Assembly: GCF_036898095.1 (NCBI RefSeq) | Contig: NC_090763.1 | Coordinates: 52,706,043-52,770,042, forward strand | Direction of reading: 5' to 3' | Source: Palaemon carinicauda | Lineage: Eukaryota; Arthropoda; Malacostraca; Decapoda; Palaemonidae | DNA length: 64,000 bases | In this document: piece by piece, positions 36,701 through 45,700 of the stretch | Layout: each line of letters opens with the position of its first letter | How positions within the stretch are numbered: position 1 is the stretch's first letter | Notes under the pieces: model-generated | What the model was told of the DNA's origin: nothing | What the model saw: the letters and a program-made list of their open reading frames with translations, nothing else | The model's database searches: none | Made by a program: the position numbers and the translations under genes

Positions 36701-39700
36701 CTCAACCGAGTTCAGCTGGTACTGCTAGGGTGCCACAGCCCACCCTCCCACATTATCCACCACAGATGAAGCTTCATAATGCTGAATCCCCTACTGCTGC
36801 TTCCTCCGCGGTCATCTAAGGCATCGGAGGAAGCAGCAAATGTAATCTTTGTATTTTCTTCTGAGTAATATTAATGGAGATAAAATTGATTTTAGTTATT
36901 TGTCCAGGGATGAAATAGTTTTAATGTTAGAGGAATTTTAAAATATGGATTTGAAGTGTCAATAATGACTTAGTGTTAACCACAGAAAATGAAAGGGTTT
37001 GTATGAAAGAGTGTATAGTAAAGGAGAAGAGAGGACTGAAAATCATGGTAAGCGAAGCAAAGCTGATGTCGACTGGAAGGTTATATATATTCACAATCTT
37101 ATAAGAATGAGACAACCTTAACTGAAAAGACTTCAAACCATTGAGTTATATAAGACTAAATACTGTACAACATAGCAAGCTCAGGGAAGAGTCAAGTTGA
37201 GACTACTTTTGATATGTAAGTGAATTTTCAAGCCTTTGTGCAATAATGAGTGTTTGTCTTCTCTGTTGAGACTATTCTGTATTTTGTATTGCTGACCCCG
37301 TAGAAAACGGGAAGAGGATAAACTATACAAAAAGCTGGTCGGTTAGGTAGAGTTACCAGTAACTCCTAAGAAGGTAGTTCTAGGTAAGTATGTTAGGAAA
37401 AATACAAATTACTTAAAAATTTGTGATTTTTCTTTATACTTGAATTTATTTTTGGAAAAAAAATACTAATGTATGGAAAGCCAGGGCGTGCCTTCAAATT
37501 TCAAACCCTGGAATTTCAAGGGCTTACTAAAGTTAGTTCTAGTCCTCTTTTAATTCTGTGAAAATTTTCATTTGAATTATGTGTGCTTCTGATTTCTGCA
37601 AAGTACAGTATTATGCAAGAATACTAATTTTTTTCTCTTGAACCCTGTATTTGAGGTCCATTGTTGAGAAATGTATAACTTGTATGAATTGAAAAGGTTC
37701 CATTTCTTCCTCAGAGCATTTTGAATGGATTGATTGTTGAATAAACTTATAACATATCACTTCCAGTAATTACTGTATTTAATTGTGCGATATGAAGCTT
37801 CATCCGTGGTGGATAACGGAAAAGGGTGGGCTGTGGCACCCTAGCAGTACCAGCTGAACTCGGTTGAGTCCCTTGTTAAGCTGGGAGGAACGTAGAGAGT
37901 AGAGGTCCCCTTTTTTTTTTTTGTTTCTTTGTTGATGTCGGCTACCCCCCAAAATTGGGGGAAGTGCCATGGTATATGTATGTATGTATATAGATTAAGT
38001 TCTTGTTTTGATTTTCTTGAAAAGATGTAAGTTTGAACAATGAATAATTTGATTTGTCTCTTTTCTCCACAGGATTTATAACTACCACTTTGGATATAAA
38101 TGGTGGCACTCTGTTGTTGCCCATGCTGCAAATGCATTGCTTATCAGACGATGTTTATTTGAACATCTGGCAAAACGTGGAGTCCAGGTAAGGATTTGAT
38201 TTGGTATTTTTTTGAAGATATGAAATGAATGTCCTGTTATTCTATCTTTTGCACAAAGTAATAACATTGAAGGTATTGTCAGGAAAGTTTTGATAATACC
38301 CTTGCTTAGGATAAGTAAAACCCCTCATGTAGCAATCATTAACCCTTTTACCCCCAAAGGACGTACTGGTACGTCCTTGCAAAAAAATGCTATACAAATT
38401 TTTTTTTCATATTTTTGATAATTTTTTGAAAAAATTTAAGCATTTTCCAAGAGAATGAGACAAACCTGACCTCTCTATGACAAAAATTAAGGCTGTTAGA
38501 GCAATTAACAAAAAAATATACTGCAAAATGTGCTGGGAAAAAAATAACCCCCTGGGGGTTAAGGGTTGGAAATTTCCAAATAGCCTGGGGGTAAAAGGGT
38601 TAATAAAAAGAAATGAAGGAAATTTATAAAAAGGTATAGCGAGAAAGCACTGTGTCTAGAGAAGTTACCCAGAACCTATAGTACCCAACTGCTTAGTGCG
38701 AGAGGTCTTTGATTTAATCTGAATAGATTAATCAAGATTACAAGACTTTCTCAATATACTAATTTTTGTGCAGTTGAGGAAGACGGGAGCTGTTTCTCAG
38801 ACGTAAATAGGCAATCAAGGATCACAACTATAATTTAAATAATGTTACAGTAGTTAAATTTACATTGTGCAACAATCTATTACTATTACTATTACTTGCT
38901 AAGCTACAACCCTAGTTGGAAAAGCAGGATGCTATAAGCCCACGGACCCCAACAGGGAAAATAGCTCAGTGAGGAAAGGAAAAAAGGAAAAATAAAATAT
39001 TTTAAGAATAGCAACTTCATTAAAATAAATATTTCCTATATAAACTATAAAGATTATAACAAAACAAGGAAGAGAGAAATTAGATAGAATAGCGTGCCCG
39101 AGTGTACCCTCAAGCAAGAGAACTCTAAGCCAAGACAGTGGAAGACCATGGTACAGAGGCTATGACACTACCCAAGACTAGAGAACACTGGTTTGATTTT
39201 GGAGTGTCCTTCTCCTAGGAGAGCTGCTTACCACAGCTAAAGAGTCTCTCCTACCCTGATGAAGAACCACTGTTCTTGACCTTCTTGCAATCATACTCTG
39301 AGTTTTGTTAGAGTTCAAATTCATCACCCATGATTTGCACTATCCCTAATTATAACTAGATTTCTATAAAGGGATATGGAATTGATGCAAAGAGAGTACT
39401 GTAGGATCATCTGCATATGCAGCAAGCTTGTTTTCCAGGACAAATTACGTATTGATTCTATCTATATGGGATGAGAAGACTACCCTTAGAACACCAGATG
39501 TTACATTACTATAGTTACTGTTGTACAAAATTATTCTTCTACATGCCACACATAGGCATTCAATATACATGAGATGCTTGTTATTTATTTATTCTGCTCA
39601 AAGAGTGTCATTTTCATTATTCATGGCATCATTAAGTAATCTATTAAAAATAGGTAAGGCTTAGCATTACGTTTTCAGTTCAAGGAGAAAAATTTCCTAG

Positions 39701-42700
39701 CATGAAATTTTAAGAAGAGAAATTTCCTAGCATGAAATTTTAAGAGGAGAAATTTCCTATAAAGTTTTCAGCTCAAGGAGTGAAATTTCCCATTTTTATT
39801 CCTCAGAACTAAGCATGCACTTCTGTTACAATTGCTGCATATGTCTCAGTGGTAATTTTGCAGGCAGTCTATATTTCTTTTGTGACTGTGATTGTTCTAC
39901 TTTGCACAAGAACCAAACTCAATGCTGAGCCAAAGACATTTTAAGGCTGGACAAATTCTATCACTTAACTTTTCATTTTTGGCAACAAAACAAGGCTTCA
40001 CTATACAAGAGTTTGGGTAAGATCAAAGCTTGATAGCAGAGTTAATTCGATATTAAGAGGATTTATGGCTTATATGAATATACAATATCAATGTGAAAAA
40101 TTATCTCTATGTGTGTATACAGGTAGGACTCTCTTTATGGTAGAAATTTGAATATATGGAAGGAATGGCTAAGGAGTTTGCAAAATCCCAAGATGGGGTC
40201 AGGGGTGGAGTAGTGAATGTTTGATTGTATAGGAGGGTAGGAATAAGGAATGAATTTAGTAATGGTAGGATGAGGAAATTTAAGGTTTAGTGGGAAAAAA
40301 AAGACATTTGAGGGCCAGTTGCACGATAAGAGGAAAAGGGCATACGCAGACATACAGGAAGCTGGTTTTGATGATCAATAATACAGTGAGGTAAAAAATT
40401 CTCCAATTATAAAAATAGAGGGAAGAAGGGAAACAATAACTAGGTAAATAAGAAGTTGTTCTGCAGGATAGTAAATATAAAGGATAATGAACTAATGGAT
40501 TTTAGAATAGATGTAAGTGGAGAGAGGCTGCCTTATGGTAATTTAGTTCATGGTCAATGGAGTGAGTATTTTGATGGTTTGTTGAATATGAAAGACTTGA
40601 CCCTTTTACCCCCAGGCTATTTGGAAATTTCCAACCCTTAACCCCCAGGGGTTATTTTTTTTTCAAGCACATTTTGCAGTATATATTTTTAAAATTGCTC
40701 TAACTGCCTTAATGTTTGTCATAGAGAGGTCAAGTTGGTCTCATTCTCTTGGAAAATGCCTGAAGTTTCTCAAAAAATTATCAAAAATATGCAAAAAAAA
40801 ATTTAAATAGCAGTTTTTTGCAAGGACGTACCGGTACGTCCATAGGGGTAAAAGGATGAGTTTTGTGAAACATACCAGTACGTCCTTTGGGGGTAAAAGG
40901 ATGAGTTTTGTGAAACGTGCTAGTACGTCCTTTGGGGGTAAAAAGGTTAAAATAGGCAGAGTTGAGTGCTGCAAGCTTTGAAAGGGTTAGTGTAGAGCTG
41001 AGAATGTTTGGGAAGTGATAATGTAAGAAATGTGACTTTTAATTGAAGAAAAGAAATAAACGAGCATTGGGGGGATTTAAAATGAGAGGCTGAGGTATTG
41101 TTGTGATAGCGTAATTGAGTGGGTTATTTCCTGGGATCTTGATCAAGAAAGCAACACACGAGACAGAAAAATGTTGTTGGCTTAGACAAGGAAATGGGTG
41201 TGGATCATGTGTTTATGAAATAGGTCTAAGGCAATTTTCATTCAAAGTGAAAGGTATAAGCTGTATTTGATATTCTTTAACCTAGAAAAAGTTAGATAGA
41301 ATTGATATAGAGATTATATGAATGGTGTTTAAAATACCTAGTATTGAAGAAAGAGTTTTGAGAGCAATTAAAATTTTTATGATGGAAGCAAAGCATGTGT
41401 TGGAGTATTTAAGCAGAAGAATAACGGTTTGTTGTGAAAGTGGCCCTAAGATGAGAATAGGTTATGTTTCCGTGGCTGTTCAACATCTAATGGATAAAGT
41501 GATGTAAGAGGTCAATGAACAGACAGTAGATATTGGATAGGAAAGTTAGTGAAGAATGGACTGCAGAATGATTAACCTTTACAGAGGAAACTGAGCTGAT
41601 CAGGGACACTAAAAGAAACTGCAAAAACTAGTAACAGTTTGAAAGTGGTTGCAAGAGGAGAAATTAGAGGGAAAGGGTAAGCAAGTGTTAGCTGTTCCTA
41701 CATATATATAAACCTTTTGTCCTTTATAATAGGGATGTCAGCAGCAATTTTTTTAGCGAGTGCTCTTCCTTGTAAGCGGAAGCACACCAAAAGGTGGCCA
41801 TTTGCTTTAAGTGAACTTTGTTCTTATCAGGCTAAAAATCCTTGAATCCCCATTTGTTGTATACCATTATGAGGGGGAACTGTCAGTAGCCCTCCTCCCT
41901 TTGTAGTGTTTTTCTCTCTTCCAATTAGGAAAACAATAAAACTCAGGGCATAATTTCTCTCCTTTCACAAGAATTTCTCTGCCGTGGAAAGGGGATTCCT
42001 GATTCAGATTATGTCACTGATACCCAAGAGGGCGATAATGAAAATTATTTGTATGGAAGTGCCTGGCACTGCTGGTGTTTCTCAGGTGGTGAACCCTGTA
42101 AAATGCAGTGTGACATGAATCCCCGTATAGTGGTTTATGTTGCACGTTCAAGGGAGAGCGGCATTATCAATTGCCCAGACCAGGGAGAGCAGTCATTATC
42201 AATTGCCAAGACCATGATTCCTCTTTTACAGCAAGGAAAAAGGGTTGAATGGGGAAGTACAAGAAGTTCGCTCTCTTTACTTACTCCGTCAACCTCTTCA
42301 CCCTTCTCCCTTCTCCTTTCTCTTCGGACACTTCTTCCTTAAGAAGAAGGGAAAGACAATAATTACATATGAAAGCCTTTCATTAAAAGTTCCTTGTGAT
42401 TTTCATAAATCACTCTTCCTTTAGGAGTGAGTGACCTTATTCGTTCACTAAGTGGTACCTTTGGAGTTAGGCAAGTGGAGCATGAACCTGTGTGACAATT
42501 ATCTCTGTTGTACCGGGTGCTTGTGATGCAAAGAGAATAGCATCATCTACATATGCAACAAGCTTGTTTTCTAGGCCAAACCATGTCATTTGTATATAAT
42601 TCTGTGTGAAAAGTAAGGGGCCAAGAACACTATCCTGATGTACACCAGATATCACATTCCTATATTCACTGTGGTGCTCATCAATAGTAACTCTTTGCAA

Positions 42701-45700
42701 ATTATTACTTAACCATTCAATAATGATGCTGAGAAAAGATCCATCCATTCCCAACTGTTTTATTTTGAATACAGGGGCCTTATGTTTAACTCGGTCAAAG
42801 GCAGCTCTAAATCAAGGCTAATCATACGAACTTTTTGACCACAATCAAGGGATTTCTGTACAGCATTGGTGATTGTAAGAAGGGCATCACATGCTCCAAG
42901 GGTTTTACGAAAACCAAATTGCAGACTAGGGAACAGATGATTACCTTCAGCCAACTTATTTAGACGTTTTGCTAGAAGACGTTCAAAAACTTTAGATATG
43001 ATGGTAATGGAAATTGGGTGGTGATCAGCTGGACTTGAGCTACCATATATGCATATACATAATGGAGTAACATTACCAATTCTCCAACAAGTGGTAAAAG
43101 AACCTCTTCTTGCTAACTTGCACAAAGTAACTTAACTTTTAAGCTAAGAAAACTGCAATGTTTATAAAAAACAAAGGAAAAATAAAATTTTTGTCTATAC
43201 TTCCATAAGCATCAAGGTCCATCAAGAGAGCTTTAATTTCACGAGATCAAAAAGCTGAACTAGTTAGTTTAGCCTCAGGAAAACAGGAATGAGAAATATC
43301 AAGATTTGCATTACCCTGCTTACTGTTAAACACATCAGCCTTTTCCTTTGGACAGTGCATGACAGAGCCATCTGGTTTAGATAAAAAACAAACTGCTGTG
43401 TCTAGACCAAATAGTGAAAATTAAAGAATAGCTTACCACTTATGTTCCTGTGTTGTACCAGAAAGGGTTTCTTTTATGGTTAAATTGTATTCCTTTTCAG
43501 TTGAAGGAACTTAAAGCACAAACTCTGAGCAAAAACTAAGTACTGTATAGTTATTCTAAGTCAAATCTGATCTGTTACCCTTCCAAAGATGATAGGCCTC
43601 ATGCCCCTCCAAATAAGCATGTCTACAGTCATCATTGCACCAAGGTTTGTCTTTCACTCGGTACCTTGGAATTCGTTGGTAATGAAATGAAGTACAGTAA
43701 CCAAAACAGCTCCGGCAATCAACAAGCCCCCTTTCACGTTGCTAAGAGACAAAATGACTTGGACAGTAAATGTACTTTTGAAATTATAGGAAACAACACA
43801 AAAATGTTTGAAGATCAAGAAACAAACACAATTATTTGAATGCCAGCACTAAACGAGCATGCTTATATTTGATAATTAAGCCATGAGAGGAAGATGAAAC
43901 CTGAATACGGGTGCTTAATTTGATAATGTTCTTGAAATGATTGATCACACAAAGATACTGTGTGTATCCTTTGATAACTACATGTGAATGGAGATTGATC
44001 GTTTGTTGTAATGTAGGTACAGTGGGAACGATGGTTCCTTTCTGGGATGCTGTGCATGACGTCACTCATAGCAGCAGACAACTTTCAGCTAATGAGGTGC
44101 CGTGGCAAGGTTCAGATGAGCTTGAACTTGCCATCTCTCCTATACAAACTGAGTCCATGCTTTGCATGTTGCTACACTGATCTTAGAGCAGAGGAACAAT
44201 ATTTTTTTAGTAATCATATCGTATTGGATTCCCTGTTCTAGCCATTCATAGGAAAGCTCGTGGAGACCACAGACCACTTTAACCAATAAAAAATAATTTT
44301 GGTTTCTGTCTTCTAAGTTGTAGTAACTATCACTATACCCTTATATCCTAATTTTTATTTGTTCCAACATGAATACTTCCCACTGACCAAAATATAGGAG
44401 AACCTCTAGAGTGCACATGCTCCGACCAGAGTTTTCCCCCTCAATAAGGCCTATACCCTCCCAACCCCCCTCTCCACGTGTGCGACCCTGACTTCTCTTG
44501 TTTCCCAGCATGGCTTAAAGGGACGCCTCAGTTGACCTTCCCAGGCCACTATCATCCATTCTTCCTCTGGTTGTCAGCGTGTCTGCATCTCTTGTGATCG
44601 CTAAAGTTTTTCCTTTGTGCTCGTAGTGTGTGTTACTTGAGTTGTTCCATAATTACTACTATCTCTTTACTGTATATGGAATCTGTGCGTGTGCAACGTC
44701 GTTGCCCAAGCATAAACGGGAACGTTCACTAAGTGGAATCTGCAGTTGTTAAGGGAAAGTTGTGTGCAGTTTCCTTTTCACATGTAGAGGTCGATCCTCA
44801 TGTTTTGTGTACTTCTTGGCGGGGTCATGTGTGTCCCCCGAGACGTATGCCCCCTCGAGGAAGGGTAAGATTGTTCAGGCCACTATGATACGGAACAAGT
44901 CGAAGAAGGACAGGTCGCCCTCGTGGAAGGTTAGTGGGTCTCATCCTTCTTAGGCGTGTTTGACAGTACTCAGTGTTTTGGGAACTTTGTCTCCAGGGAT
45001 GCCCATAGTGGCAGAGGAGGTAATGCGACCGGTCGAGTCCTCGCATTTTCTCATCTGTGGCCGGGAGATCTCCCCTCATAGTCATAGCGGGAGTGTTGAG
45101 GGCAGGTCGGCCACCCATCTTTCTACCCGCCGACCGTGGGTGCGACCTCCGTCCAGCCACAAATAGACGTTCCCCCATCCGCTCATAGGATGACGGTCCC
45201 AGCTTACGCTCAGCGGCTCCCAGGAGCCGGTCTCTCCTCGTGGGGTCAATGGACCTGTCCCATGTGGGACAACAGTCTCTCAGTCTGTACTCACCTTGGC
45301 CCCTGCTTTAGGCGGGGATAGGCGAAGATCCAGAACACTTGGAGGGACAATATCTCTTGGAAGAAGGACAGTTCTTCTTCCAAGAGATTTTGTCCCTCCA
45401 AGTGTTCTGGATCTTCGCCTATCCCCGCCCAAAGCAGGGAGCAAGGGGAGTACAGACTGAGAGACCGTTGTCCCTTTATTCCAGTAACATCATCCCAGAT
45501 GTTCCGGTGCAGGGGCATGCTGTGGAACGTATACTTCATTCTGATTCATGTATGAAGAAGGAATGATTAAGAAGTATTAACATTTTCATATTCCTTGATT
45601 GAAGGTTGTACTGTAGAAACATGCACATACCCATAACTTTCATTATTTATGATTAGTGTGGGTCAATCTGTCACTTTAGATAAAGGAATTTCTTCTGGGA

